64,000 nucleotides of DNA from Alphaproteobacteria bacterium (GCA_002401455.1 NVTE01000001.1:220476-284475), one strand, 5' to 3'. Shown: positions 43,870 to 52,572, numbered from the stretch's first letter. Notes: a model not told the origin generated them from the sequence alone. Made by a program: numbers and translations.

Positions 43870-44664
43870 ATGACCCCTTATACCCTGACCGTAGAACAGC
43901 TTGTCAGCCGTTATCTGGATTATTGGGATCAGGCGGATATTGCGGGGCTGGTGTCCATGTATGACCCGGCCATGCAGTATCATGACATGCCCCTGGGCCA
44001 AGTGATCGATTACCGGGATCTGAAGCAGTTTTTGACGGATACTTTTGCCCATAAAACTGATCAGCACCTGAAGTTGAAAGAAGCGGTCTTCCTCGAAGAA
44101 AATTCGGCTTTCATCCATTGGACCCATAGTTTTTTTACCAGGGATACCGGACGCAAAGTCATTATGAACGGGGTGGAGCTGATCGTTTTTCGCGCGGGAA
44201 AAATCATTAGCATCCATGAGTTCTATGACTTCGGGGAAAATGGCTCCGAGCCATTGCAAGCCCCGGAAAAAGGCACGCATCTAGAGAAAATGACCAAGCT
44301 TGGCCTGACCGATGACATGATGCAACAGATGTCCCGGGAGCTTTCAGGCTATCTGGACCGGGAACGGCCCTACCTGGAGCCGGATCTAACCCTGGCAACA
44401 GTCTCTGATCATCTGGGCTATACCCGCAATCAGGTGTCCTTTGTCATCAACCATGTGCTGGGCCGGACATTTTACGATCTGGTGAATAGGCGGCGCATTG
44501 ATCATGTTCTGGCCAAGATGTCTTCAGCCGAGCCGGATCTGTCAATTCTGGAGCTGGGATTTGATGCGGGTTTCAACTCGGTATCCGGGTTCTATAATGC
44601 TTTCAGAAAGCAGACAGATATGACGCCGGCACAATATAAAAAGCGCCTGAAGCCAGCATCATAA
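43870..44664 (+). CDS. SnoaL-like domain fused to AraC-type DNA-binding domain
   Basis: 264 residues. Residues about 5-120 look like a SnoaL/NTF2-type fold (L-V-S-R-Y-L-D-Y-W-D-Q-A-D-I-A-G-L, then F-I-H-W-T-H-S-F-F, I-V-F-R-A-G-K-I-I-S-I-H-E-F-Y-D). Residues about 165-262 form an AraC/XylS helix-turn-helix pair (L-A-T-V-S-D-H-L-G-Y-T-R-N-Q-V-S-F and I-L-E-L-G-F-D-A-G-F-N-S-V-S-G-F-Y-N-A-F-R split, ending T-P-A-Q-Y-K-K). The NTF2-like part would be the effector-binding domain in place of the usual cupin. It stands just upstream of the flavoprotein operon, 141 bp away on the same strand, so it probably activates that operon. Confidence 0.85.
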   Translation: MTPYTLTVEQLVSRYLDYWDQADIAGLVSMYDPAMQYHDMPLGQVIDYRDLKQFLTDTFAHKTDQHLKLKEAVFLEENSAFIHWTHSFFTRDTGRKVIMNGVELIVFRAGKIISIHEFYDFGENGSEPLQAPEKGTHLEKMTKLGLTDDMMQQMSRELSGYLDRERPYLEPDLTLATVSDHLGYTRNQVSFVINHVLGRTFYDLVNRRRIDHVLAKMSSAEPDLSILELGFDAGFNSVSGFYNAFRKQTDMTPAQYKKRLKPAS

Positions 44665-44805
44665 AGCTTTTCTCTTCGGTCCCGGGAGGAAGACAAAACC
44701 CTTATTTTCAGCCTCTATGGTCAGGAGAAATGTCGCCACTGGGCGAGATGGCCTGAAGGATGAGAGCAAAAGCGTGACCATAAGAAATACCGGGAAGGGC
44801 TCAGC

Positions 44806-46347
44806 ATGACAGACTATGATGCTATTGTCATTGGCGCTGGCCATAACGGGCTGATTTGTGCCGCTTACCTGGCGCGTAGCGGCAAGAGAGTGCTGGTGCT
44901 GGAGGCATCGGATTCCGTTGGGGGGCTGGCGGCCACACGTGAATTCCATCCAGGTTTCCGGACCTCGGTTGCCCATGCCATCAGTCAGTTTTCAGCCAAG
45001 ATCGCCCGCGACCTTGACCTTAGCACCCATGGGTACACCCCCGGTGAGGCCATGGCAACTGTGGGCCTGGACGAGGCTGGAAACCATGTGATCCTGAAGG
45101 GCAGCACGGTCAGTGGCGTCGGTCCTGATGACACAGCCGAATTTATTGCGTTCCGCCGCATGATGCAGCGTTATTCTGATGTCCTGAAGCCTTTCAGTCT
45201 GAAAACCATACCGCACATTGGCAAAAACAGCTTTTCTGACATAGCAACCTTTGCCCAGATGGGGCTCAAGCTACGACTGCTGGGCAAGGAAGATATGCAG
45301 GAGTTGCTACGGATCATGGCCTTGCCGGCCCGGGATTTGATGGATGAGAAATTTGACAGCGGGCTGTTGAAATCCCTACTGTCCTGGGATGGGCTGATAG
45401 GCTCCAAACAGGCCCCGCGGTCGCCCAACCATACGGTTCTTTCCATGCTGTACCGAATGATCGGTGATCATGGGGGCGACCCTGCCATACCCGCTGGCGG
45501 TATTGACAGCCTGATCTCCGCCCTGGCCGAAGCCGTTATGGCCGCCGGAGCCGAGATCAGAACCAGCACCCCTGTGGAGCGGATCAAGATTGACGGCGGC
45601 GAGAAGGGCTTGTCGGCGACGGGGGTTGTTCTGGCCGATGGGAAGATTATAACTGCAGAGAAAATTATCTCGGCCGCTGACCCGAAACGGACCTTTCTGG
45701 ATCTGGTCGGCGTTGATAACCTGGAGATTGGATTTACCAACAGGATTCAGCGCCTGCACAGTGATGGTTATGTGGCGAAACTGCATCTTGCCCTGTCCGG
45801 ACTGCCCGACTTTACCGGGCTGGAGAGCCCCGATGGCCGGATGATCATCGCGCCAGAACTGGATGTGATCGAATTTGCTTATGATGACGCCAAATACGGG
45901 GGGCTTCCCGAGCACCCGGTTATGGAGATTGTGATACCAACTCTCAAAAATGCTTCCCTGGCCCCGGACGGACAGCATGTTTTGTCGGCCCATGTTATGT
46001 ATGTGCCCCATGATCTCAAAGGCGGCTGGACAGCGGCGGCCCGGGACCAATTATGCGAGCGTGTCATCGATACCATCGCGCGTTATGCCCCCGGCATTCG
46101 CCAGCAGATCCTTCACCAAGAACTGCTGACTCCCTATGATATTGCCCAGAGTTATAATGTCACTGGCGGCCATTGGCATCATGTGGAATTTACCCTGTTT
46201 CAGATGATGATGATGCGGCCGACCTATGAAGCCGCCCAATATACCACGCCCATATCCGGGCTGTATCTGGCCAGTGCCGGTTGTCATCCGGGAGGCGGGT
46301 TGATGGGTGGACCCGGACATAACGCCGCACATGAGATTCTCAAATGA
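44806..46347 (+). CDS. Phytoene desaturase-like FAD-dependent oxidoreductase (PYROXD2-like)
   Basis: 513 residues. The dinucleotide motif V-I-G-A-G-H-N-G-L-I-C-A-A-Y-L-A at about 7-22, V-L-E-A-S-D-S-V-G-G at about 31-40, and the C-terminal FAD closing motif Y-L-A-S-A-G-C-H-P-G-G-G-L-M-G-G-P-G-H-N-A-A define the CrtI/amine-oxidase-like flavoproteins. The H-N-G variant is the PYROXD2 subgroup, not carotenoid synthesis. GGAAGGG precedes the ATG. Its stop overlaps the next, homologous gene by ATGA, so the two products may act together, perhaps as a heteromer. Confidence 0.87.
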   Translation: MTDYDAIVIGAGHNGLICAAYLARSGKRVLVLEASDSVGGLAATREFHPGFRTSVAHAISQFSAKIARDLDLSTHGYTPGEAMATVGLDEAGNHVILKGSTVSGVGPDDTAEFIAFRRMMQRYSDVLKPFSLKTIPHIGKNSFSDIATFAQMGLKLRLLGKEDMQELLRIMALPARDLMDEKFDSGLLKSLLSWDGLIGSKQAPRSPNHTVLSMLYRMIGDHGGDPAIPAGGIDSLISALAEAVMAAGAEIRTSTPVERIKIDGGEKGLSATGVVLADGKIITAEKIISAADPKRTFLDLVGVDNLEIGFTNRIQRLHSDGYVAKLHLALSGLPDFTGLESPDGRMIIAPELDVIEFAYDDAKYGGLPEHPVMEIVIPTLKNASLAPDGQHVLSAHVMYVPHDLKGGWTAAARDQLCERVIDTIARYAPGIRQQILHQELLTPYDIAQSYNVTGGHWHHVEFTLFQMMMMRPTYEAAQYTTPISGLYLASAGCHPGGGLMGGPGHNAAHEILK

Positions 46348-47963
46348 AAACATATGACGCCATCATCATGGGGGCCGGTCACAACGGCCTGACAAATGCC
46401 GCTTATCTTGCCAAGGCCGGACTGGATGTGCTGGTCGTGGAAAAGAATGCCTATATCGGTGGTGCCGCCGTCTCGCGGGAACTGCACACCGGCTTTACCT
46501 ATTCCAACTGTTCTTATGTCTGCAGCATGATGCGGCAGGCGATCCACCGAGATCTCAACCTGACCCGCCATGGGCTTGTCCTGGTGCCTTATCTGGGCAC
46601 GGTGAGTTTCAGCGACGATGGCGGGACACTGGTCAGTTACCATACGGCGGAGGCGGAATATAATCAGCTCCGCGCCCGGTCCCCCCATGATGCGGATGCC
46701 ATGTTCCGCTTCCAGACCGACCTCGCCCGCTATGCTCAGTTGATCCGCAAAACCCTTCTGCGCACCCCGCCGGATCCGACCTCATTCAAGCCCCGGGATA
46801 TTATGGAACTGCTGTTTCTGGCCAAAGAATTCTGGGCCTTGGGGGAACAGGAAATCTATGAATATGTCCGTTTCTTCACCATGAGCGCGGCGGAATTCCT
46901 CGATGATTATTTCGAGGATGACCTGATCAAGGCGACCATGGCCGGTGCGGGTATTATTGGCACGGCGCTGGGGGTTTATTCCCCGGGATCGGCCTATATC
47001 CTGCTGCATCATGTCATGGGCGATGTGGACGGCAATATCGGGGCCTGGGGCCTGGCCCGGGGCGGCATGGGGGCCATATCAAATGCCATCGCCGGGGCCG
47101 CAAGAGAATTCGGCGCCGAGATCCGCACCAATGCCGGTGTCGACAAAATGCTGGTCCGGGACGGTAAGGCAGCCGGGGTTGTCCTGGAAAATGGCGAGGA
47201 GATATATTCCCGGATCGTGGTTTCCAACCTGGATGCCAAACGGACCTTTACCAAAATTGTCGACCGAAAAGACCTGCCGCCGGGCATCTATGAAAAGGCC
47301 AGTAATTTCAAAATTCGCGGCTCTTCCGGCAAGGTTAATATTGCCCTGTCCGGCCTGCCAAAATTCAACAATGTGCCCGACAACCGTTATATTAACCGGG
47401 GCGGGCAGGCCTTTGTCGGCTCTCTGGAGACTATGGAGCGGGCCTATGACTGCTGGAAGCGGGGCCGCTGGTCGGAGGATCCTTTCATTGAATGCGTGAT
47501 CCCGTCCGCCTGGGACCCGACCGTGGCACCGCCGGGTCAGCACTGGATGTCCTGCTTTGTGCAATATTGCCCGCCGCAACTGGCGGACGGCCCCTGGACA
47601 GCGAAAAAGCGCAATCAGTTCGGCCAGACCATCGTCAACAAGATCGAACGCTATAGTCCGGGCTTTAAGGACCTGATCGTCCATATGGAAGTGCGGACCC
47701 CCCATGAGATTGAGGCCGAGGTTGGCTTGACCGAGGGTAATATCTTCCAGGGTGAACTGACCATTGACCAACTGCTCTTTAACCGGCCGTTCCCCGGCTA
47801 TGCTCAGTACCGGATGCCGGTGAAGAATATGTATATGTGTGGCTCATCGACCCATCCGGGGGGCGGGGTTTCGTCCGCCTGCGGGGCCAATGCAGCGCGT
47901 GAAATTTTGTACGATCTCAAGCGGCCCAATGTGGTGCCCCAAGATGATTTTTACGATGAGTGA
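46344..47963 (+). CDS. Phytoene desaturase-like FAD-dependent oxidoreductase, second paralogue
   Basis: 539 residues, clearly homologous to the preceding gene: M-G-A-G-H-N-G-L-T-N-A-A-Y-L-A at about 9-23, V-V-E-K-N-A-Y-I-G-G-A-A-V-S-R-E at about 31-46, and the C-terminal S-T-H-P-G-G-G-V-S-S-A-C-G-A-N-A-A. The N-terminal V-L-Y-R-M-like and H-H-V-M-G-D-V-D-G-N-I-G-A-W-G regions fit substrate-binding segments of the family. It is translationally coupled on both sides (ATGA overlap upstream, eight to ten bases to the GcvT-like gene downstream). Confidence 0.87.
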   Translation: MKTYDAIIMGAGHNGLTNAAYLAKAGLDVLVVEKNAYIGGAAVSRELHTGFTYSNCSYVCSMMRQAIHRDLNLTRHGLVLVPYLGTVSFSDDGGTLVSYHTAEAEYNQLRARSPHDADAMFRFQTDLARYAQLIRKTLLRTPPDPTSFKPRDIMELLFLAKEFWALGEQEIYEYVRFFTMSAAEFLDDYFEDDLIKATMAGAGIIGTALGVYSPGSAYILLHHVMGDVDGNIGAWGLARGGMGAISNAIAGAAREFGAEIRTNAGVDKMLVRDGKAAGVVLENGEEIYSRIVVSNLDAKRTFTKIVDRKDLPPGIYEKASNFKIRGSSGKVNIALSGLPKFNNVPDNRYINRGGQAFVGSLETMERAYDCWKRGRWSEDPFIECVIPSAWDPTVAPPGQHWMSCFVQYCPPQLADGPWTAKKRNQFGQTIVNKIERYSPGFKDLIVHMEVRTPHEIEAEVGLTEGNIFQGELTIDQLLFNRPFPGYAQYRMPVKNMYMCGSSTHPGGGVSSACGANAAREILYDLKRPNVVPQDDFYDE

Positions 47964-47970
47964 GGCGAAG

Positions 47971-49167
47971 ATGACAAAAAGTGATCCCTTTGCCGGTGAA
48001 CGGCTAAAACATTCCCCCTTTCATCCCCGTCAGGCAGCGCTCAATCTGCGTAATGCCTGGTCGAGCTGGAACGGCACTCAGTTTGCCGATTATTATTATG
48101 ATGCGGAATATGAATATTTCTGTATCCGCAACAGCTGTGCCACCTATGACATCTGCCCCATGCAGAAATATGAGATCAGCGGGACCGATGCCGAAGCCAT
48201 GCTCGACCGTATGGTCACCCGGGACGTCACCAAGCTGAAAGAAAACCGGGTCACTTATGTCTGCTGGTGCACGGACGCCGGGCGCATGGTGGATGACGGC
48301 ACTATTTTCAAACTGGGGCCGGATAGATTCATGCTGACCTGTGGCAGCCCGAGCCTGGCCTGGCTCCGGAAATGCACCTACGGTTACAAGCATCTAACGG
48401 TCACGGATATCTCTGATACACTTGCCGGGCTGTCATTTCAGGGGCCGACCACCTGCGAGGTCCTGAAAAAGATGGGGCTCATGGATATTGAAACCCTGAA
48501 GCCTTTTGGCATCATGCATTTCCCCTTTGGCAGTGGTAGTCTGATGGTGTCGCGCACCGGATTTACCGGTGATCTCGGCTATGAGCTTTGGGTCCAGACG
48601 GACCTGGCCCTTGCGCTCTGGGATGCGCTATATGACGCCGGGGAAGATTACGGCATCCAGCCCTACGGGGAGGCGGCGACAAATATGGCGCGCCTTGAGG
48701 CCGGGTTTATCATGCCGGGGATGGAATTTAACGAAGCCCTGAAGACGGTTCATTTTCACCATGACCAGACCCCGTTCGAGTTGGGTCTGGACTGGCTGGT
48801 TGATTTCAAAAAGGCCCGCTTCAATGGCCGGTCTGCCTTACTCATAGAACGGGAGAGAGGCCCGGAATATACCCTGATCAAGCTGGATATTGAGGGCAAT
48901 AAACCGGCGGAAGGATCCTATCTGTACCGTAATAAACGCTGCACAAAGCAGATCGGTTATGTCACCTCGGCCATGTGGTCGCCGGTGGTCAAGGCCAATA
49001 TTGCCCTGGCCATGGTCAAGACCAAACATCTGGGCGAAAATATCTGGGCGGAAATATATTATGAGAAAGAATTGCGGCAGAACAGCAAAGTCGCCAAATG
49101 CACGCTCCAGAAAAAACCTTTCTGGGCACCGCCAAGGGCGCGGGCCACACCGCCGCAGCCTTTTTGA
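47971..49167 (+). CDS. Aminomethyltransferase (GcvT)-family protein
   Basis: 398 residues from the ATG at 47971, preceded by GAGG at seven bases; an ATG at 47956 overlaps the previous stop but has no ribosome site, and the open frame reaching further left lies inside the previous gene. Motifs of folate-dependent GcvT/DmdA/sarcosine-oxidase-type proteins are visible: Y-D-I-C-P-M-Q-K-Y-E-I-S-G-x-D-A-E near 55-70, R-V-T-Y-V-C-W-C-T-D-A-G-R-M-V-D-D-G-T, S-R-T-G-F-T-G-D-L-G-Y-E-L-W and M-A-R-L-E-A-G-F. Such proteins pass one-carbon units from an N- or S-methyl substrate to tetrahydrofolate. With the two flavoproteins it suggests demethylation of a methylated amine; the substrate is unknown. Confidence 0.87.
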   Translation: MTKSDPFAGERLKHSPFHPRQAALNLRNAWSSWNGTQFADYYYDAEYEYFCIRNSCATYDICPMQKYEISGTDAEAMLDRMVTRDVTKLKENRVTYVCWCTDAGRMVDDGTIFKLGPDRFMLTCGSPSLAWLRKCTYGYKHLTVTDISDTLAGLSFQGPTTCEVLKKMGLMDIETLKPFGIMHFPFGSGSLMVSRTGFTGDLGYELWVQTDLALALWDALYDAGEDYGIQPYGEAATNMARLEAGFIMPGMEFNEALKTVHFHHDQTPFELGLDWLVDFKKARFNGRSALLIERERGPEYTLIKLDIEGNKPAEGSYLYRNKRCTKQIGYVTSAMWSPVVKANIALAMVKTKHLGENIWAEIYYEKELRQNSKVAKCTLQKKPFWAPPRARATPPQPF

Positions 49168-49247
49168 GAGGCGCTGAAAATTCAGATGAAGCAGGGATAA
49201 AAAAATGCAGTTAAGCAGGCTTTGTCTGGGCTTTTTCAGCGTCTCTC
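49166..49247. terminator. Long-range inverted repeat between convergent operons
   Basis: GAGAGGCGCTGAAAA (49166-49180) and TTTTCAGCGTCTCTC (49233-49247) are 15-bp arms with one G-U pair and a 52-nt loop. The left arm overlaps the GcvT stop codon and the right arm lies 27 bp before the GntR stop. It probably acts as a bidirectional terminator; the large loop is unusual. Confidence 0.6.
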
Positions 49248-49273
49248 ATCAGGTATGTCGGGGAAGGGAGTGA

Positions 49274-50017
49274 TCAGCTTTGTTTCAGGCTTTTTACATA
49301 GCCCGGCTTAGGCAGCGGCAGGTTATCATTATAGGTGCTGAGCAAGTCACTTTCGGCAAGGAAGCCCATGCTCTCACGAATGTCGGCCTCAATGGCACTT
49401 TTTAATCCAAACGGATTGTGCTGGATGAGAGACTGGATGATATCACAATGACGGTCATGGGTATAATGGTCCGGCAGTTTGGCCAGCGATAATCTGTGCA
49501 GCGGTCCGATCTGCAGCCAGACCCGTTCTATCATAGGCATGCTGACTGCATAGGGATGGGCGGTATAGAGCGTGCGGTGAAACATCTGATTGCCCAGGAT
49601 AATACCCTGAAAATCACGTTTTTCAAAGGCGGCATTCTGTTTGTCATTAAGCTGTTTAAGCTCTGTGATCCGCGCCTCGTCAATATAGGGCAAAGCGCGT
49701 TTGGCGGCATAGGTTTCCAGTTCGACCCGCAGTTCTATCAATTCGGCCAGCTGAGCCGGTACCAGGGTCGGCACGATGATGCGGCGGTTGGTTTTAATGG
49801 TCAGGGCGCCCTCTGTAGTCAAACGCTTCAATGCTTCACGTACAGGCATGGCGCTGACATCAAGAATGCCGGCGATTTGACGGATGGTCAGTGCCTGATT
49901 GGGCTGGAGTTGACCGGACATGATGGCAAAACGCAAGGCCCGGTATACCCATTCCTGTGCGGTTTCCTCCGCATCACGGCTCAAGTCAACTAAGGTAATG
50001 TTGGCTTCTTTAGTCAC
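49274..50017 (-). CDS. GntR-family regulator, FCD type
   Basis: 247 residues. The winged helix-turn-helix at about 20-85 shows I-M-S-G-Q-L-x-P-N-Q-A-L-T-I-R-Q-I-A-G-I-L-D-V-S and P-V-R-E-A-L-K-R-L. The FCD effector domain at about 95-220 has E-L-R-V-E-L-E-T-Y-A-A, N-Q-M-F-H-R-T-L-Y and D-H-Y-T-H-D-R-H metal-ligand positions. Its GTG start overlaps the aminotransferase stop, so it is co-transcribed with the pathway it presumably controls. The two TGTGATCACA palindromes in the shared upstream region are its likely operators. Confidence 0.9.
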   Translation of the reverse strand: MTKEANITLVDLSRDAEETAQEWVYRALRFAIMSGQLQPNQALTIRQIAGILDVSAMPVREALKRLTTEGALTIKTNRRIIVPTLVPAQLAELIELRVELETYAAKRALPYIDEARITELKQLNDKQNAAFEKRDFQGIILGNQMFHRTLYTAHPYAVSMPMIERVWLQIGPLHRLSLAKLPDHYTHDRHCDIIQSLIQHNPFGLKSAIEADIRESMGFLAESDLLSTYNDNLPLPKPGYVKSLKQS

Positions 50018-51414
50018 GCTATTTTTACTTCCATAGTGCCAAGTTCATCCAGGGTCCTGTCAAGGGCGTAACGCGCTTTTTCCACCAATTCATCAATCTC
50101 TTCTTTGCTGATTATCAAGGGGGGACAGATGATCATGGTATCACCAACGGACCTCATCACCAAGCCATTATTAAAGCAGTGCTCACGACATCTGAAACCG
50201 ACATTCAGGTCGGAGTCAAAGATTTTCCGAGTGCTTTTATTCTGGACAATTTCCAAGGCCCCCAGCCAGCCAATACTGCGGACTTCGCCAACCAGTGGGT
50301 GGTCCTCAAGGGTTTGAATGCGGGTTTGGAAATAGTCCATGCGGTCTTTAGCCGGTTCTCCCACAAGGCCGTCCCGCTCCAGAATTTCAATATTTTTCAG
50401 GGCGACAGCGCAAGCCACCGGGTGACCGGAATAGGTAAATCCATGGACCATCTCCTCATCGCTATTGGCAATGGTTTCGGCAATATCACCGCCAAGTCCC
50501 ACCGCTGAGATCGGCATATACCCCGACGACATACCTTTGGCCATGGTGATGATGTCAGGGGTGATGCCATAGGTTTGGGACCCGAACCAATTGCCGGTCC
50601 GGCCCCAGCCACAGATCACTTCATCGGCCCACAGAAGAATGCCGTGTTTGCGACAGAGGGCTTCGACCTTGGGCCAGTACCCGACGGGGGGTGGCCGCAT
50701 GCCGCCCGCTCCCAGAACAGGCTCGCCGACAAAGGCCGCGACTTTCTCAGGCCCGATCTCGAGAATTTTATCTTCGAGAGCCTTGACGCATTTGTCGGTG
50801 AATTCCTCTTCGGTCATGCCGGCACCATTGGTGAAATAACAGGGCATGGGGCCCACATGGTGAATACCTTCAAGGGGCAGGTCAAATTGTGGGTGCATGC
50901 CCGACAGACCGGTCAGAGAGGCGGCAACCGTGGTCGAGCCATGATAGCCCCCCTCGCGGGCAATGAATTGTTTGCGCTCGGGCTGGCCTTTGAGATTCCA
51001 GTAATATTTTACCAGCTTATAGGCACTGTCCACAGCTTCAGACCCAGAACAGGCAAAGAAAATGCGTGAAATGTCGCCGGGGGTTTTCTCGGCAATCTTT
51101 GCGGCAAGCTCCGTGGCGGAGGGCGTCGAGGTGTTGAAGAAAAGATTATAATAAGGCAGGGTTTTCATAGCTGTCGTTGCTGCTTCGACAAGTTCATCAT
51201 TGCCATAGCCCAGTTGGGTACACCACAGGCCCGCCATGCCATCAAGCAATTTCGCACCTTCTGAATCATAGAGATATACTCCGTCAGCATGAGTTATCAT
51301 GCGCACCCCTCGCCGTTTCAAGTCAGGATGAGGGGTAAAAGGATGCAGGTGATGATCCGCATCCTGAGACTGCCAGAATAATGTTTGATTGGATAGTTTT
51401 TTTGGATTGTTCAT
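50014..51414 (-). CDS. Class III PLP aminotransferase (putrescine/diamine aminotransferase-like)
   Basis: 466 residues from the ATG at 51414; a GTG at 51462 would add 16 residues and overlap the upstream gene. The Schiff-base lysine is in I-T-M-A-K-G-M-S-S-G-Y-M-P. The N-terminal F-W-Q-S-Q-D-A-D-H-H-L-H-P-F-T, the D-G-M-A-G-L-W-C and W-A-D-E-V-I-C-G-W-G-R-T-G motifs match the SpuC-like putrescine:pyruvate or omega-amine:pyruvate aminotransferases. It would convert a diamine or beta-amino acid to an aldehyde using pyruvate. It is coupled to the downstream gntR gene. Confidence 0.88.
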   Translation of the reverse strand: MNNPKKLSNQTLFWQSQDADHHLHPFTPHPDLKRRGVRMITHADGVYLYDSEGAKLLDGMAGLWCTQLGYGNDELVEAATTAMKTLPYYNLFFNTSTPSATELAAKIAEKTPGDISRIFFACSGSEAVDSAYKLVKYYWNLKGQPERKQFIAREGGYHGSTTVAASLTGLSGMHPQFDLPLEGIHHVGPMPCYFTNGAGMTEEEFTDKCVKALEDKILEIGPEKVAAFVGEPVLGAGGMRPPPVGYWPKVEALCRKHGILLWADEVICGWGRTGNWFGSQTYGITPDIITMAKGMSSGYMPISAVGLGGDIAETIANSDEEMVHGFTYSGHPVACAVALKNIEILERDGLVGEPAKDRMDYFQTRIQTLEDHPLVGEVRSIGWLGALEIVQNKSTRKIFDSDLNVGFRCREHCFNNGLVMRSVGDTMIICPPLIISKEEIDELVEKARYALDRTLDELGTMEVKIA

Positions 51415-51448
51415 AATAACACCGTTAACAATAGATGGTTGGTTTTCA

Positions 51449-52306
51449 TTAGAGGTTGGCACTTTCTTGCTCTTCTTCCTGACGCCACTGGAAGATATTT
51501 AATTCTATAAAAATAAAAGCTAAAAGCCACAGGATCGCATCCCAGAATCCGATCAAGTCCCCAAGATAACCCCAATAAAGGCATGCGAGAAAAATAATCC
51601 CATAAGCAATGATCTTAATAATACTGTTCAGCTTATACATGACGCTCGACAGGTGGCCCCGTAACTGGAGATAGACTTCAATCTGCAGGACAATAACAAT
51701 GACAAGCCAGGTCAAGCCATTAACAATATCAATGAGAACCAGCTTTTTTAAGCCATCCAAAACGCCCTGATCAGCATACAAGAACGTATCACTTTGATAA
51801 TAAATCTGGCCGACCAAGGTGCCGCAGTTCTCAAGGCTCAGCGGCACATATTCGTCAAGATCAAGGACTAATGAAACATTCTGGGAAAGATCAGGTCTGA
51901 TAAGGACGCAGAGATCAGTAATCGGGGTTTCGGCGAAGGCATAAACCATCAAGGCTTTTTCACAATAGCCCCAAAAGGCGAGAATGATAAAAAAGTAACA
52001 AATGACGGCACCAATATTCAGGGCCAGCTTCCTTCTGTCGTTGAGCTGGTCGTCTTCTAACGTGTAGGTTTCAAGTTCAAAAATCATCAGAAGTATGAGC
52101 CAGGCAACACTATCCATAAAGGCCGAAAAGGCATTGCCAACATTGGACAGGTCAACGCCATTTCTGAAGGTATGCTCTGAAGCTGAAAAATCTTCAACCA
52201 TAAAAAAGATCACATCAACAAGGATCAGGCCATAGATGGTATATTTGAAAAGCTGATATAGCTTTTCACGATCCCAATATGATGATTGTCTCGCTTCCAT
52301 TGTCAT
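51449..52306 (-). CDS. Hypothetical six-span membrane protein
   Basis: 285 residues. Predicted membrane helices lie at about 17-38, 58-78, 93-115, 192-214, 228-250 and 254-274, with a long loop at about 120-185 containing three cysteines. The loop is probably extracytoplasmic because the N- and C-termini are charged. I do not recognise a family; it is not a known amine transporter type. It is the first gene of the membrane protein-aminotransferase-gntR unit, 34 bp before the aminotransferase start, and divergent from the PuuB-like gene. A role in uptake, sensing or membrane integrity during amine use is only inference. Confidence 0.7.
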   Translation of the reverse strand: MTMEARQSSYWDREKLYQLFKYTIYGLILVDVIFFMVEDFSASEHTFRNGVDLSNVGNAFSAFMDSVAWLILLMIFELETYTLEDDQLNDRRKLALNIGAVICYFFIILAFWGYCEKALMVYAFAETPITDLCVLIRPDLSQNVSLVLDLDEYVPLSLENCGTLVGQIYYQSDTFLYADQGVLDGLKKLVLIDIVNGLTWLVIVIVLQIEVYLQLRGHLSSVMYKLNSIIKIIAYGIIFLACLYWGYLGDLIGFWDAILWLLAFIFIELNIFQWRQEEEQESANL

Positions 52307-52386
52307 CTCAGTTTCTTTGTTCTGTTTTTATCCAGTAGCAGCCGGTTTTTTCTATGCCGATTCGAAATTCTCGTAAATACCCCTAA

Positions 52387-52398
52387 TTGTGATCACAA
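52387..52398. promoter_or_regulatory. Operator-like palindrome TTGTGATCACAA (copy 1)
   Basis: A perfect 12-bp palindrome, 80 bp upstream of the membrane-protein gene. It shares the 10-bp core TGTGATCACA with copy 2, 109 bp away. The GT-GATC-AC layout suits FCD-type GntR proteins, and such a gene is in the adjacent operon. Confidence 0.65.
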
Positions 52399-52478
52399 AA
52401 TTATATATTCGTCAAGCCTTGAATGGTTTAAAATTTAGGAATAAGGCAAAATTAGGTGATATAATTATCGGAATCGCG

Positions 52479-52507
52479 TTGACATTTAACTAATAATGTG
52501 ATCACAT
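52479..52507 (+). promoter_or_regulatory. PuuB promoter with overlapping palindrome ATGTGATCACAT (copy 2)
   Basis: A -35 element TTGACA (52479-52484) is followed 17 bp later by TCACAT (52502-52507), a weak -10. The perfect 12-bp palindrome at 52496-52507 covers the -10, so a bound repressor would block RNA polymerase. The start codon of the PuuB-like gene is at 52573. Confidence 0.6.
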
Positions 52508-52572
52508 CTTAGGCGAGAAATAGGCTTCGGGGGCGTCTCGTGGGGCGTGAGTATAATTATTTAGGGGACTTA

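Noticed and set aside
46344-46347. Sequence error or fusion between the two phytoene desaturase-like genes
   Set aside because: The ATGA overlap is a normal coupling arrangement and each gene has a complete FAD motif set and C-terminus.
44806-46347. Carotenoid biosynthesis (crtI)
   Set aside because: The proteins have the G-H-N-G motif of the PYROXD2 branch and no crtB, crtY or crtE gene is nearby.
47839-47970. Longer N-terminus for the GcvT-like gene
   Set aside because: The extra residues lie inside the preceding gene in another frame, are proline/arginine-rich nonsense, and the ATG at 47971 has a ribosome site.
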